From Stenotrophomonas maltophilia (GTDB lineage Bacteria > Pseudomonadota > Gammaproteobacteria > Xanthomonadales > Xanthomonadaceae), in assembly GCF_003970865.1 (NCBI RefSeq), contig NZ_RXLZ01000005.1, positions 1-64,000 of the forward strand: a stretch of DNA of 64,000 nucleotides. The letters run 5' to 3'. A model generated the notes under the pieces. It worked only from the letters and a program-made list of their open reading frames with translations. It did not search any database and had not been told where the DNA came from. Of the stretch, positions 41,270-50,213 are shown piece by piece. The translations under genes and the position numbers were made by a program. Within the stretch, counting starts at the first letter, position 1. Each line of letters opens with the position of its first letter.

Positions 41270-43462
41270 TCAGAACTTCCAGCGCAGGCTGGCCGACACG
41301 AAGCGCGGTTCGCCGTAGTTGTTGTAGTCCAGATTCGCCCAGTAGGTCTTGTCCAGGGCGTTGCGCACGCTCAGCGTTGCGGTCCAGCTTTCGCTGATGC
41401 GGTAGTTGGCGTTGAACTGCACCAGCATGTAGGCCGGCTGGTTCACCGTCACCGTGCCGCCCAGCGGGTAGGCGATGTTGTAGCCCTGCACCTTGCTCTG
41501 CCACTGCACGCCACCGCCAACGCTCAGGCGTTCCAGCGCACCGCGCAGCTGCAGCTGGGTATTGAGCTGCAACAGGTCCTTCGGCGGGTTGGCGTACAGC
41601 AGGTCGGTAGCCGCGCGGGTGACCTTGACGTGGGTGTAGCCGGCATTGACCGTCCAGCCCGGCAGGATCTCGCCGTTGACGTCCATCTCCCAGCCGCGAG
41701 CCTTGGTGCCGTTGACGCCGATGTAGGCGGAGGTGCCATCGCTCAGCGAACCTTCCGGCACGCCCATGTCGCGCACGGCGTAGTTGTCCTGCTTGGCCTC
41801 GAACACGGCGGCGTTGGCGGTGAGGCGGCCGTCCAGCCACTGGGTCTTGATGCCCGCTTCCAGGTTCGAACCCTGCACCGGTGCCAGCAGGTTCTCGTTG
41901 CGGTCCTTGAAGTTCTGCGGGTTGAAGATCTCGGTATAGCTGGCATAGGCCGACACGTTCGGGGTGATGTCGTAGACCAGGCCTACGTAGGGAGTGACTT
42001 CATCGCTCACCTTGTACGCACCGCTGGTGCCGGTGTAGGCGCCTGCGGCGTTGTACGAGCGGCTGAGGGTTTCCCAGCGGCTCAGGCGTGCGCCGGCAAT
42101 CAGCGACAGCGGATCGGCCAGGCGCAGGCGGGTGGCCAGATAGACGCCACTCTGCGTGGTCTTGGCCACGCGGCGCGCGCCGGTACGCCGGTAGGTCACC
42201 TCGGAGATGTCGCCGTTCCAGCTGCGGACATTGGGAATGTAGTAGCAGCGCTCGCTGCCGCAGCGCGCCCAGTCGTTCGGGAAGTTCAGCGCCAGGGTGT
42301 TGGTGGTGCCTTCCAGGTCCGACCACTGTGCACCGAGGGTCACGTCGTGGTCACGGCCGAACAGATCGAAACTACCGGTCAGGTAGGCATCGACGTTGCG
42401 CCGGGTGTCTTTCGAATCACCGGCGGCGGCACGCAGGTAGATGCCCGAGCCGGTCACCGGGTCCGGGTTGCCGGTGCCGTACAGGCGCACGTTCTGCACG
42501 TTGCCGCGGGTGTAGGCGGTATTGATCTTCAACAGCCAGTTGTCGCCGAAACGCTGTTCCAGGTTGGCGAAGGCGGTGTTGCTCTCGCGCTTCCAATAGC
42601 TCCACTTCGGCGACAGGTTGGTCGAACGCGGCAGGTGCGCGAAATTGCCCTGGTTGTCGAAGAACGGCACGGTGCCCCAGGTCGAGCCGGTGGGGTTGTT
42701 GTCCTGGCTCTGGTAACCGAGGGTGATCGTGGTGCTGTCGGTGACGTCGCCTTCCAGCACCGCCATGCCGGCCATCTTGTTCTCGTCGTAGCGGTCGTAA
42801 TACAGGCCACGATCGGTGTAGGCGGCGACCACGCGGCTGCGGAAGCGGCCGTCGGCGGTCAGCGGCGCGGTCACGTCGGCTTCCATCCGGCGGTAATCCC
42901 AGCTGCCGGCGCTGACCGCGAACGACGCATCGAATTCCTTGCCCGGGCGCTTGCGCAGCAGGTTGACCGTGGCCGAGGGCACGCCGGCGCCGCTGAGCAG
43001 GCCGTTGGCGCCGCGGATCACTTCGATACGGTCGTAGAAGGCGGTGTCGTATTCCTGGTTGGTGGAGCCGCTGTAGGTGGGAATGCCATCGACCTGGAAG
43101 TCGGTGATGGCAAAGCCACGCGCGTAGTACAGCGGGCGCTGGGTGTCATAGAAGGACACGCTGACGCCGGTGACGTTGCGCATCACATCGTTGATGCTGA
43201 ACAGTGATTCGTCCTGCAGGCGCTTGAGGCTGATCGCGGTGGCCGACTGCGGGGTTTCCTGCAGGGTGATCGGCAGGCGCGTGGTACTGGCCGGTGGCGC
43301 CGACTGCTCGGCACGCACGCTCACACGGTCCAGGGTTTTGGCGTCGGCAGCGCCATCGGCGGCGGCGAACGCGCTGGGCGCGGCCAGCAGGGTCAACGAC
43401 GAAAGCAGGGCAGCCGGCAGCAGCGCACGGCGGGGCAGGCGGTTACGAGGGGGCAGGGACAT
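41270..43462 (-). CDS. TonB-dependent siderophore receptor
   Basis: 730 aa from MSLPPRNRLPRRALLPAA. Signal peptide to about residue 34 (APSAFAA), plug domain (ITLQETPQSATAISLKRLQDE, RIEVIRGANGLLSGAGVPSATV), then a 22-strand barrel ending in SASLRWKF with terminal Phe as in outer-membrane barrels. Plug features (PQSATAI, RGxxGLLSGxGxPSA) are those of FpvA/FoxA-type ferri-siderophore receptors. No N-terminal signalling domain, so no surface-signalling sigma factor partner is expected. Probably iron-repressed by Fur (a weak site lies upstream). Confidence 0.92.
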   Translation of the reverse strand: MSLPPRNRLPRRALLPAALLSSLTLLAAPSAFAAADGAADAKTLDRVSVRAEQSAPPASTTRLPITLQETPQSATAISLKRLQDESLFSINDVMRNVTGVSVSFYDTQRPLYYARGFAITDFQVDGIPTYSGSTNQEYDTAFYDRIEVIRGANGLLSGAGVPSATVNLLRKRPGKEFDASFAVSAGSWDYRRMEADVTAPLTADGRFRSRVVAAYTDRGLYYDRYDENKMAGMAVLEGDVTDSTTITLGYQSQDNNPTGSTWGTVPFFDNQGNFAHLPRSTNLSPKWSYWKRESNTAFANLEQRFGDNWLLKINTAYTRGNVQNVRLYGTGNPDPVTGSGIYLRAAAGDSKDTRRNVDAYLTGSFDLFGRDHDVTLGAQWSDLEGTTNTLALNFPNDWARCGSERCYYIPNVRSWNGDISEVTYRRTGARRVAKTTQSGVYLATRLRLADPLSLIAGARLSRWETLSRSYNAAGAYTGTSGAYKVSDEVTPYVGLVYDITPNVSAYASYTEIFNPQNFKDRNENLLAPVQGSNLEAGIKTQWLDGRLTANAAVFEAKQDNYAVRDMGVPEGSLSDGTSAYIGVNGTKARGWEMDVNGEILPGWTVNAGYTHVKVTRAATDLLYANPPKDLLQLNTQLQLRGALERLSVGGGVQWQSKVQGYNIAYPLGGTVTVNQPAYMLVQFNANYRISESWTATLSVRNALDKTYWANLDYNNYGEPRFVSASLRWKF

Positions 43463-43574
43463 GGTGGGCTCGAGGCTCGGAAGCGGGGAAGGGCGGCAAC
43501 AGTCGTCCAGCACCCGGGGCGGCGGCTTCGGGCACAGCAGGTCCATCTGGGAGCGGCGCGGTCACTGCGCAGGA

Positions 43575-43614
43575 CGCAAATGTAAATAATTCTTAACAAC
43601 ATTACAATTCGCGT
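43575..43614 (-). promoter_or_regulatory. Possible Fur-controlled promoter of the TonB receptor
   Basis: An AT-rich island (GTTAAGAATTATTTACATTT on the - strand) 120-150 bp before the receptor start. It has partial NATWAT-type similarity to a Fur box but no clean 6-1-6 match. Assignment rests on the siderophore-receptor context. Confidence 0.3.
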
Positions 43615-43654
43615 CATTGTGCATCGACATTCCGGCACCGGGCATCGCCTTCTT

Positions 43655-43686
43655 CTGTGGCGCCGAGCCCACGCTCGGCGCCACAG
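43655..43686. repeat. Perfect 14-bp hairpin between receptor and mqo
   Basis: CTGTGGCGCCGAGC-CCAC-GCTCGGCGCCACAG. SMAG-like stem sequence (GCCGAGC/GCTCGGC) but without a GTAG head. Confidence 0.7.
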
Positions 43687-43707
43687 CAGGGAGCAGCCCA
43701 AACGCGA

Positions 43708-43729
43708 ACGGCCACCCGAAGGTGGCCGT
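43708..43729 (-). terminator. Terminator-like hairpin after mqo
   Basis: ACGGCCACC-TTCG-GGTGGCCGT on the - strand, 29 bp after the mqo stop; UUCG tetraloop, weak T content behind it. Confidence 0.55.
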
Positions 43730-43757
43730 CCGTCTGCATCGCAAGGAACGCGCAGGC

Positions 43758-45446
43758 TTACAGCGCCTGCAGTTCCTCGTTGGCGTTGCGCTTTTCCTTG
43801 GCTGGCGCCGGAACCGCTGCCGGCGCCGGGGCCGTCGCATTGGCGTCCACCGGCACCTCCAGATACGGCAGGCGCAGTGTCTGGCTGGTCAGCGAGCGGA
43901 TCTCGTTGACCAGCGCTGCACTGTCGTTGAGCTTGCGCCCGTACGACGGGACGATCTCGCGCAGGCGGGTTTCCCAGCCGGCCTTCATCTGGTCCGGGAA
44001 GGCCTTGGCCATCAGGTCCAGCATGATCGGCGGCGAGGTCGACGCACCCGGCGAAGCGCCGAGCAGGGCGGCGATGGTGTGGTCCTTGTCGGTCACGATC
44101 TCGGTACCGAACTGCAGCACCGGGCCCTTCAGCGGATCACGCTTGATGATCTGCACGCGCTGGCCGGCGGTGACCAGCTTCCAGTCACCCGGCTTGGCAT
44201 TGGGGAAGTACTTGACCAGCTCGGCCTGGCGGTCGGCATCGTTCAGGCGCGCCTGGCCCATCAGGTACTGCACCAGGTCCAGGTTGTCCTTGCCCACTTC
44301 CAGCATCGGGCCGACGTTGTTGTGGTTCACCGACGAGTACAGGTCCCACCACGAGCCGTGCTTGAGGAACTTGGTGCTGTACAGCGCGAACGGCCCGAAC
44401 AGGACCACCGGCTTGCCGTCCAGCTTGCGCGCATCCAGGTGCGGCACCGACATCGGCGGCGAACCGGTCTCGGCCATGCCGTAGGCCTTCACGCCGTGGC
44501 GCGAGGTCACGTCCTGGCCCTGGAAGGCGAGGAACTGGCCACCAACCGGGAAGCCGGCGTAGTCCTTCGATTCCGGAATGCCGGACATCTGCAGCAGCTT
44601 CAGCGCGGCGCCACCGGCGCCAATGAACACGAAGCGGGCGTGGGTGGTGGACTCGGTGCCGGCCTTGAGGTCCTTCACCGTCACGTTCCAGCTCTTGTCG
44701 GCGTTCTGCCGCAGCGCGCTCACTTCGTGGTTGAGGTGCAGGCTGAAGTTCGGGCTGCGCTGCAGGCCGGTGGTCAGCTGGCGGGTGATCACACCGAAGT
44801 TGACGTCGGTGCCCAGCGGCATCCAGGTCGCGGCGACCTTCTGCTTCGGGTCACGGCCTTCCATCAGCAGCGGTGCCCACTGCTTGATCTGTGCCGGATC
44901 CTCGGAGTACTGCATGCCGTAGAACAGCGGATTCTTCACCAGGGCCTGCTGGCGCTTATGCAGGTAGGCGATGTTGTCATCGCCCCAGACGAAGCTCATG
45001 TGCGGGGTCGGGTTGATGAAGTCGCTGGGCTGGCTCAGCCGGCCTTCCTTCACCTGGTGCGACCAGAACTGGCGCGAGACCTCGAACGATTCGGCGATGC
45101 CGACCGCGCGCTTGGTCTCGATGCTGCCATCGGGCAGTTCCGGGGTGTAGTTCAGTTCGGCGAAGGCCGAATGGCCGGTGCCGGCGTTGTTCCAGCCATC
45201 GGAGCTTTCACCGGCGACGCCGTCGAGGCGTTCGTAGACCTGGATGTTCCAGTCCGGCTGCAGTTCCTGCAGGTAGGTGGCCAGGGTGATGCTCATGATG
45301 CCGGCGCCGACCAGCACCACATCGACGGGCTTGTCGTTGCTGGCGGCGGGCACCGAGCGCTGGGTCAGCGGCCAGTACAGGAACAGCGCGGCGGCCAGCA
45401 ACAGCAGCACGAGCAGGGCGAGCAGGGCCTTGCCAAATTTCTTCAT
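43758..45446 (-). CDS. mqo: Malate:quinone oxidoreductase with N-terminal membrane anchor
   Basis: 562 aa from [18 protein letters not shown] motif [19 protein letters not shown] at about residue 43, family motifs [20 protein letters not shown] and [21 protein letters not shown]. Oxidises malate to oxaloacetate and reduces quinone in the TCA cycle. Unlike E. coli Mqo, it starts with a hydrophobic helix (residues 6-28) that could be a membrane anchor or uncleaved signal. The Ala/Pro-rich tail after residue 535 is not conserved in enterics. Confidence 0.93.
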   Translation of the reverse strand: MKKFGKALLALLVLLLLAAALFLYWPLTQRSVPAASNDKPVDVVLVGAGIMSITLATYLQELQPDWNIQVYERLDGVAGESSDGWNNAGTGHSAFAELNYTPELPDGSIETKRAVGIAESFEVSRQFWSHQVKEGRLSQPSDFINPTPHMSFVWGDDNIAYLHKRQQALVKNPLFYGMQYSEDPAQIKQWAPLLMEGRDPKQKVAATWMPLGTDVNFGVITRQLTTGLQRSPNFSLHLNHEVSALRQNADKSWNVTVKDLKAGTESTTHARFVFIGAGGAALKLLQMSGIPESKDYAGFPVGGQFLAFQGQDVTSRHGVKAYGMAETGSPPMSVPHLDARKLDGKPVVLFGPFALYSTKFLKHGSWWDLYSSVNHNNVGPMLEVGKDNLDLVQYLMGQARLNDADRQAELVKYFPNAKPGDWKLVTAGQRVQIIKRDPLKGPVLQFGTEIVTDKDHTIAALLGASPGASTSPPIMLDLMAKAFPDQMKAGWETRLREIVPSYGRKLNDSAALVNEIRSLTSQTLRLPYLEVPVDANATAPAPAAVPAPAKEKRNANEELQAL

Positions 45447-45649
45447 GGGGGCGGGATCGTTGGCGGAGGGGAAGGGGTCAGGATGCGCGTGGGGCAGGGA
45501 AAGGGCGTGAAGAAACAACGCCTTGCGCCATCCAGCCGCGATTCTAACCGGATCCGGTCCGTTTTTGATGCAACGCAGCATCCGACGTTTCGCGGCCCCG
45601 TCACCTGGGGGGCGGGTTTCGACCTGGTGACCTCAGCCCCAGTAACGCC

Positions 45650-45699
45650 GGGCCACGCCTGACGACCGCAGCCCCAGTAGCGCCAGGCCATGCCTGGCG
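45650..45699. repeat. Two tandem SMAG-type copies, first one decayed
   Basis: AGTAACGCCGGGCCACGCCTGA (about 45650-45663) and GTAGCGCCAGGCCATGCCTGGCG (45677-45699, perfect stem CGCCAGGC/GCCTGGCG) stand in the same orientation, between mqo and a GNAT gene. Confidence 0.65.
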
Positions 45700-45709
45700 A
45701 CGTCGTCAA

Positions 45710-46156
45710 TCAGACCAGCTCAAGAATCTCGTCGCCGGCCTCGTCGACCTCCCCGGTCGGGCGCCAGCCCAGGCGGCGGTAGAACCCATGCGAGCGCGAA
45801 CGGGGGTCGACCGAGCAGGCCAGGAACAGCCGCTGGTGGCCGGCATCGCGGGTCAGGCTCACCACTTCCTGCAGCAGTTGGCGGCCGATGCCGCGGCCCT
45901 CGTAGTCCGGCAGCAGGGCCAGCACCAGCACCTCGCCGCTGTCGCGGTCGGCGAAGCAGTAGCCGGCCATGTGCTCGCCCTCCCAGGCGACGCGGCCGAT
46001 CGAATCGCCCTGGGCGATGCCGGCTGCCCAGCTGTCCTCGGTGATGCCCAGTTCCGCCAACTGCGCGGCGCTGAAGGTGTTCTCGCGGGTGCGCCCGCGC
46101 AGGTCGATGCAGGCGGCGGCATCTTCGGGGCGCGCATCGCGCACGGCTATCGGCAT
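45710..46156 (-). CDS. GNAT-family N-acetyltransferase
   Basis: 148 aa from MPIAVRDARPEDAAAC, eight bases after AAGGA. Acetyl-CoA site LVLALLPDYEGRGIGRQLLQEVV (R/Q-x-x-G-x-G/A as GRGIGRQ), then FYRRLGWRPTGE. Substrate unknown. Monocistronic. Confidence 0.87.
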   Translation of the reverse strand: MPIAVRDARPEDAAACIDLRGRTRENTFSAAQLAELGITEDSWAAGIAQGDSIGRVAWEGEHMAGYCFADRDSGEVLVLALLPDYEGRGIGRQLLQEVVSLTRDAGHQRLFLACSVDPRSRSHGFYRRLGWRPTGEVDEAGDEILELV

Positions 46157-46243
46157 ACCGGACATCCTTGTAGTGATTGGCCCGCCAGTATCCGCATCAC
46201 GCATGGAACCGGTGTGGAGGCTTCGTGGAGATTGGGTGGAGCA

Positions 46244-46326
46244 AAAAGGGGACGGAGGGGATTAAGTCGTTTAAGACCCAAACGACATATCGGGCAAAGA
46301 CGACTTAATCCCCTCCGTCCCCTTTT
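46244..46326. repeat. Perfect 27-bp inverted repeat with 29-bp loop
   Basis: Arms AAAAGGGGACGGAGGGGATT... (46244-46270) and its exact reverse complement (46300-46326). The right arm's last base abuts or overlaps the stop codon of the LysR gene. Not SMAG; it resembles the palindrome at 28337 in style (purine-rich arm, no GTAG). Confidence 0.88.
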
Positions 46327-47231
46327 CAGCGCTTGCGCCGGATCAGCGCGGAGGAAGCATCCAGCACCGCGCGGGTCAGCAGGGCCATGGTCTGCACGTC
46401 GCCTTTCCAGTGCTGCCAGTACAGCGGCACGTCTTCCCACGCGCGCTGCCGTACGTAGACCAGTCGCCCGGCGTCCAGGTGCCGCTTGACCAGCGGCAGC
46501 GGGTTCATGGTCCAGCCCATGCCACCGAGGTTGGCCTGCACGAAGGCGCGGGTGGAGGGGATCCACCAGGTCGGCGCGGTGCTGGGCAGGTCGTCGCCGG
46601 CCATGCGCCGGGCGAAGCGCGACTGCATTTCGTCCTTGCGGTTGAACACCAGTACCGGTGCCTGCGCCAGTGCCTGCGCGGTTACGCCCTTGGCGAAATG
46701 ACGCTCGCGGAACTCGGGGGTACAGGTGGCGGCGTAGCGGATGCTGCCCAGCGCATGGATCTGGCAGCCCTGCACCGGCTCGTCCAGTGTGGTCACCGCA
46801 CCCAGCACCGTGCCCTGGCGCAGCAGTTCGACGGTGTGGTCCTGGTCTTCCACGCGCAGGTCCAGGGTGGTGCCGGTGCTCTGCGCGAACTGCGAGGCGG
46901 CTTGCGGGAACCAGGTTTCCAGGCTGTCGTGGTTCACCGCTACCGGAATACTGGCTTGCGGCAAGTCCTCATCGGCCAAGCCCATCCGATGCAGCGCGTC
47001 GTGTTCGAGCAGGGCGGTCTGCTCGGCCAGCTGCACCAGTACCTGGCCCTCGGCGGTGGCGGTGGCCGGGGTGCCGCGCTTGACCAGCAGGCGTCCGACC
47101 CGGTCCTCCAGCGCCTTGACCCGCTGCGAGATGGCCGAGGGCGTGACATTCAGCGACTGCGCGGCGCGGTCGAAGCTGCCTTCGCGGATCACTGCGGCCA
47201 GGGCGCGCAGCTGGGCATGGTCGATACGCAT
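46326..47231 (-). CDS. argP: ArgP/LysG-type LysR regulator of the adjacent exporter
   Basis: 301 aa. HTH FDRAAQSLNVTPSAISQRVKALEDRVGRLLV and family block PVAVNHDSLETWFPQAA. Divergent from the ArgO/LysE-type exporter (138 bp between starts), the classic pair in which ArgP/LysG with arginine or lysine activates the exporter. Closely similar in layout to the paralogue at 13069-13983. Confidence 0.9.
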   Translation of the reverse strand: MRIDHAQLRALAAVIREGSFDRAAQSLNVTPSAISQRVKALEDRVGRLLVKRGTPATATAEGQVLVQLAEQTALLEHDALHRMGLADEDLPQASIPVAVNHDSLETWFPQAASQFAQSTGTTLDLRVEDQDHTVELLRQGTVLGAVTTLDEPVQGCQIHALGSIRYAATCTPEFRERHFAKGVTAQALAQAPVLVFNRKDEMQSRFARRMAGDDLPSTAPTWWIPSTRAFVQANLGGMGWTMNPLPLVKRHLDAGRLVYVRQRAWEDVPLYWQHWKGDVQTMALLTRAVLDASSALIRRKR

Positions 47232-47369
47232 CGAATTAAGTTCCGCTAATGTTGGTTTAGGAAGTTTAGCTCGTCTTTTTCATGTTGCGGCGCGACAATG
47301 GCGCCCGTTCCGGTGCTGTCCGCCTTCGCGAGGCACCGTCCCCCCAAGCAAGTAAAGGCAGTGAATCCC

Positions 47370-48005
47370 ATGTTCTCGGTCATCTCCGCCAGCACCGGCC
47401 TCGGTGCCTGGTTCTCTGGTGCAGCTACCGGCATCGGCCTGTTCGCCGTGGTCGGGGCCCAGAGCGCCTTCATTCTGCGCCAGGGCATCCTGCGCAAGCA
47501 CATCGTGCCGGTGGTCGCCACCTGTGCGGCTATCGATGCGATCTTCATCTTCGCCAGCGTGGCTGGTCTGCGCACGCTCACCTCGGCGCTGCCGTGGCTG
47601 ACCACCGCCGTGCTGTGGACGGGCGTGGCGTTCCTGGCCTGGTACGCGATGAAGTCGGCGCGCCGCGCGATCGCCGGTGGCGGCGGCATGGGCGAGGCTG
47701 ACAGCGACGACGGCAGCCGCCGCGCGGTGCTGATGGCCGCGGTCGGCTTCTCGCTGATCAACCCGCACTTCTGGCTGGACATGATGGTGATCGGCTCGAT
47801 CGCCGAGAACTTCGGCAGCGCCCGCATGGCCTTCGCCGCTGGCGTGGTTACCGCCAGCTGCCTGTGGCTGACCGCGCAGGGCCTGGGTGCACGCCTGCTG
47901 GCGCCGCTGTTCACCAAGCCCAGTACCTGGCGCGTGCTCGACGGCACCATCGCGGTGATCCTCAGCATCCTGGCCCTCACGTTGGCGGTGCGCGGGGTCC
48001 ACTGA
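47370..48005 (+). CDS. argO: LysE/ArgO-family basic amino acid exporter
   Basis: 211 aa (E. coli ArgO 211) from MFSVISASTGLG; a GTG nine bases earlier is possible. Six hydrophobic helices; motif IGLFAVVGAQSAFILRQGI at the N-terminus and FSLINPHFWLDMMVIGSI in the middle are diagnostic. Exports arginine and/or lysine. Activated by the divergent ArgP-like protein (inference). A strong terminator follows. Confidence 0.9.
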   Translation: MFSVISASTGLGAWFSGAATGIGLFAVVGAQSAFILRQGILRKHIVPVVATCAAIDAIFIFASVAGLRTLTSALPWLTTAVLWTGVAFLAWYAMKSARRAIAGGGGMGEADSDDGSRRAVLMAAVGFSLINPHFWLDMMVIGSIAENFGSARMAFAAGVVTASCLWLTAQGLGARLLAPLFTKPSTWRVLDGTIAVILSILALTLAVRGVH

Positions 48006-48059
48006 CCCGGCGCACGCCCCCCGAACCCACGTCCTGACTCTCTCTCCAAGGTAGTGGTA

Positions 48060-48092
48060 ACGACGGCACCGGCAACGGTGCCGTCGTTTTTT
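48060..48092 (+). terminator. Rho-independent terminator of argO
   Basis: ACGACGGCACCG-GCAA-CGGTGCCGTCGT, 12-bp stem, then TTTTT. Confidence 0.92.
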
Positions 48093-48168
48093 CCGGCTCT
48101 GGCGGGAAACGCAGGGCCCTGCCTAGAATCGGCCACCAGGACAAGGTGTCCACAGGAGCAGGGGAAGG

Positions 48169-50157
48169 ATGCACAAGACGATTCTGGCGGCCGCACTGGC
48201 TGTCATCGGGGGCGTTGCCGCAGGCAGCGTAGGGGCGGTGGACCTGACGCAGTACCTGCGTCGCGAGACCTTCACCGACATCAAGATTTCGCCGGGGGGC
48301 GAGTACGTGGCGGCGACGGTGCCGATGGAGGACGCCACCGCGATCGCCGTGCTGCGGTTGAAGGACAAGCAGATGGTCGGCAGCTTCCGGCCACCCAGCC
48401 GCAACCACGCGCAGGAATTCGACTGGGTCAGCAACGAGCGCCTGCTGATCGGCCTGGCCCAGAAGTGGGGCTCGCTCGACCAGCCCAATCCCACCGGCGA
48501 ACTCTACGCCATCGATGCCAACGGCAATCGCGGCGAACTGCTGGTGGGCTATCGGGTGGAGAGCAACGGCCCGGGAACCCGCATCCAGCCGAAGAAGGTC
48601 GAAGCGGCGGCCGCCTTCCTGGCCGACGACCTGCCGGGCGACGAGCGCAACGTGCTGGTCACCGTGTGGCCGCTCGCAGAGGATCCGTTCACCCGCGTCG
48701 ATCGCATGGATGTGACCACGGGCCGTCGCTCGCGGGTGGCGTCTTCACCGGTACGGCGTGGTGAGTTCACCACTGACGGCGCAGGCGAGGTCCGCTTCGT
48801 GCACGGCTCGGGCAGCGACAACATCAACAAGCTGTATTTCCGCGAGCGCAGCGGCGACAGCTGGAAGCTGATCAACGATGAGGCGGTCAGCAAGCGCATT
48901 GAAACCGCCATCGGCTTCTCGGCCGATGACAGCCTGGCCTATCTCAACGTCGAGCAGACCCAGGGCCCGGATGCGATCGTCAGCTGGAACCCGCAGACCG
49001 GCGAGCGTGCCACGCTGCTGCGCGACGAGGTGGTCAATCCGTATCGCATCATCCATCGGCCCGGGACCCACGTGCCGGTCGGCGCGCTGTATCTGGGCGA
49101 TACGCCGCGTACCCGGTTCTTCGACGAGACGTCGCCGGAGGCGCGCCTGTACCGCAGCCTGGAAGCCGCCTTCGGAGGGCCGGTTTACATCACTTCCAGC
49201 ACCCGCGATGGCCGTGTCGTGCTGGTGGAAACCTGGTCGGGCACCAATCCCGGCGATTTCTACGTGTACGACACCGTGGCGCGCAAGGCCGACCACCTGA
49301 TCAGTCGCAGTGACTGGATCGACGTGGACCGCAGTGCCAGCGTGAAGCCGATTGCACTGAAGGCGCGCGACGGCCTGCCATTGCACGGCTTCCTGACCCT
49401 GCCGGCGGGCAGCAACGGGCGCAACCTGCCGACGGTGGTGATGCCGCATGGCGGCCCGTTCGACATCTTCGATTCCGGCCAGTACGACCGCGAAACGCAG
49501 ATGCTGGCCGCCGCCGGCTATGCCGTGCTGCAGGTCAACTTCCGCGGGTCGGGCAACTATGGCCGGGCCCACACCCAGGCCGGTGCGCAGCAGTGGGGCG
49601 CGGCGATGCAGGACGACGTCACCGATGCCACCCGCTGGGCGATCAGCGAAGGCATCGCCGACGGCCGTCGCATCTGCATCTATGGCGCCAGCTATGGGGC
49701 CTACTCGGCGATGATGGGGGCCGCCCGCGAACCCGGGTTGTACCAGTGCGCGGCGGGCTATGTCGGGGTCTACGACCTGCCGATGATGTACACCCGCGGC
49801 GACATCCAGGACCGAGGTTCAGGCGTGACCTACCTGCGCGAATGGCTGGGTGATCCGGCCAAGCTGGGTGCGGTGTCGCCGGTGAATCTGGCCGAACGGA
49901 TCAAGGTGCCGGTGTTCCTCGCGGCCGGCGGCGAAGACAAGCGTGCGCCGATCCAGCACACCGAGCGCATGGAAGCGGCGCTCAAGCGCGCCGGCACGCC
50001 GGTGGAGAGCCTGTACTACAAGACCGAAGGCCACGGCTTCTATACCGAGGCCCATCGCAGCGAGTACTACGAGAAGCTGCTGGCGTTCCTGGCGCGCAGC
50101 CTCGGCGGCAAGACCGCGACGACCGCACCGGCGGCCGGCAAGGACAAGGCGCCCTGA
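48169..50157 (+). CDS. Secreted S9-family serine peptidase (prolyl oligopeptidase type)
   Basis: 662 aa. Signal peptide to about residue 23 (GSVGA-VDL). Beta-propeller (about 25-400), then alpha/beta-hydrolase with the triad Ser508 (YGASYGAY), Asp590 (GGEDKR) and His622 (EGHGFY). Oxyanion region MPHGGPFDIFDS. Cleaves short peptides in the periplasm. Single gene. Confidence 0.9.
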   Translation: MHKTILAAALAVIGGVAAGSVGAVDLTQYLRRETFTDIKISPGGEYVAATVPMEDATAIAVLRLKDKQMVGSFRPPSRNHAQEFDWVSNERLLIGLAQKWGSLDQPNPTGELYAIDANGNRGELLVGYRVESNGPGTRIQPKKVEAAAAFLADDLPGDERNVLVTVWPLAEDPFTRVDRMDVTTGRRSRVASSPVRRGEFTTDGAGEVRFVHGSGSDNINKLYFRERSGDSWKLINDEAVSKRIETAIGFSADDSLAYLNVEQTQGPDAIVSWNPQTGERATLLRDEVVNPYRIIHRPGTHVPVGALYLGDTPRTRFFDETSPEARLYRSLEAAFGGPVYITSSTRDGRVVLVETWSGTNPGDFYVYDTVARKADHLISRSDWIDVDRSASVKPIALKARDGLPLHGFLTLPAGSNGRNLPTVVMPHGGPFDIFDSGQYDRETQMLAAAGYAVLQVNFRGSGNYGRAHTQAGAQQWGAAMQDDVTDATRWAISEGIADGRRICIYGASYGAYSAMMGAAREPGLYQCAAGYVGVYDLPMMYTRGDIQDRGSGVTYLREWLGDPAKLGAVSPVNLAERIKVPVFLAAGGEDKRAPIQHTERMEAALKRAGTPVESLYYKTEGHGFYTEAHRSEYYEKLLAFLARSLGGKTATTAPAAGKDKAP

Positions 50158-50213
50158 GCTGGCAGGGCGGCGGATGATCGTTCCGCCGCCCTGGTTTTCC
50201 GCACGCGCGGGGT

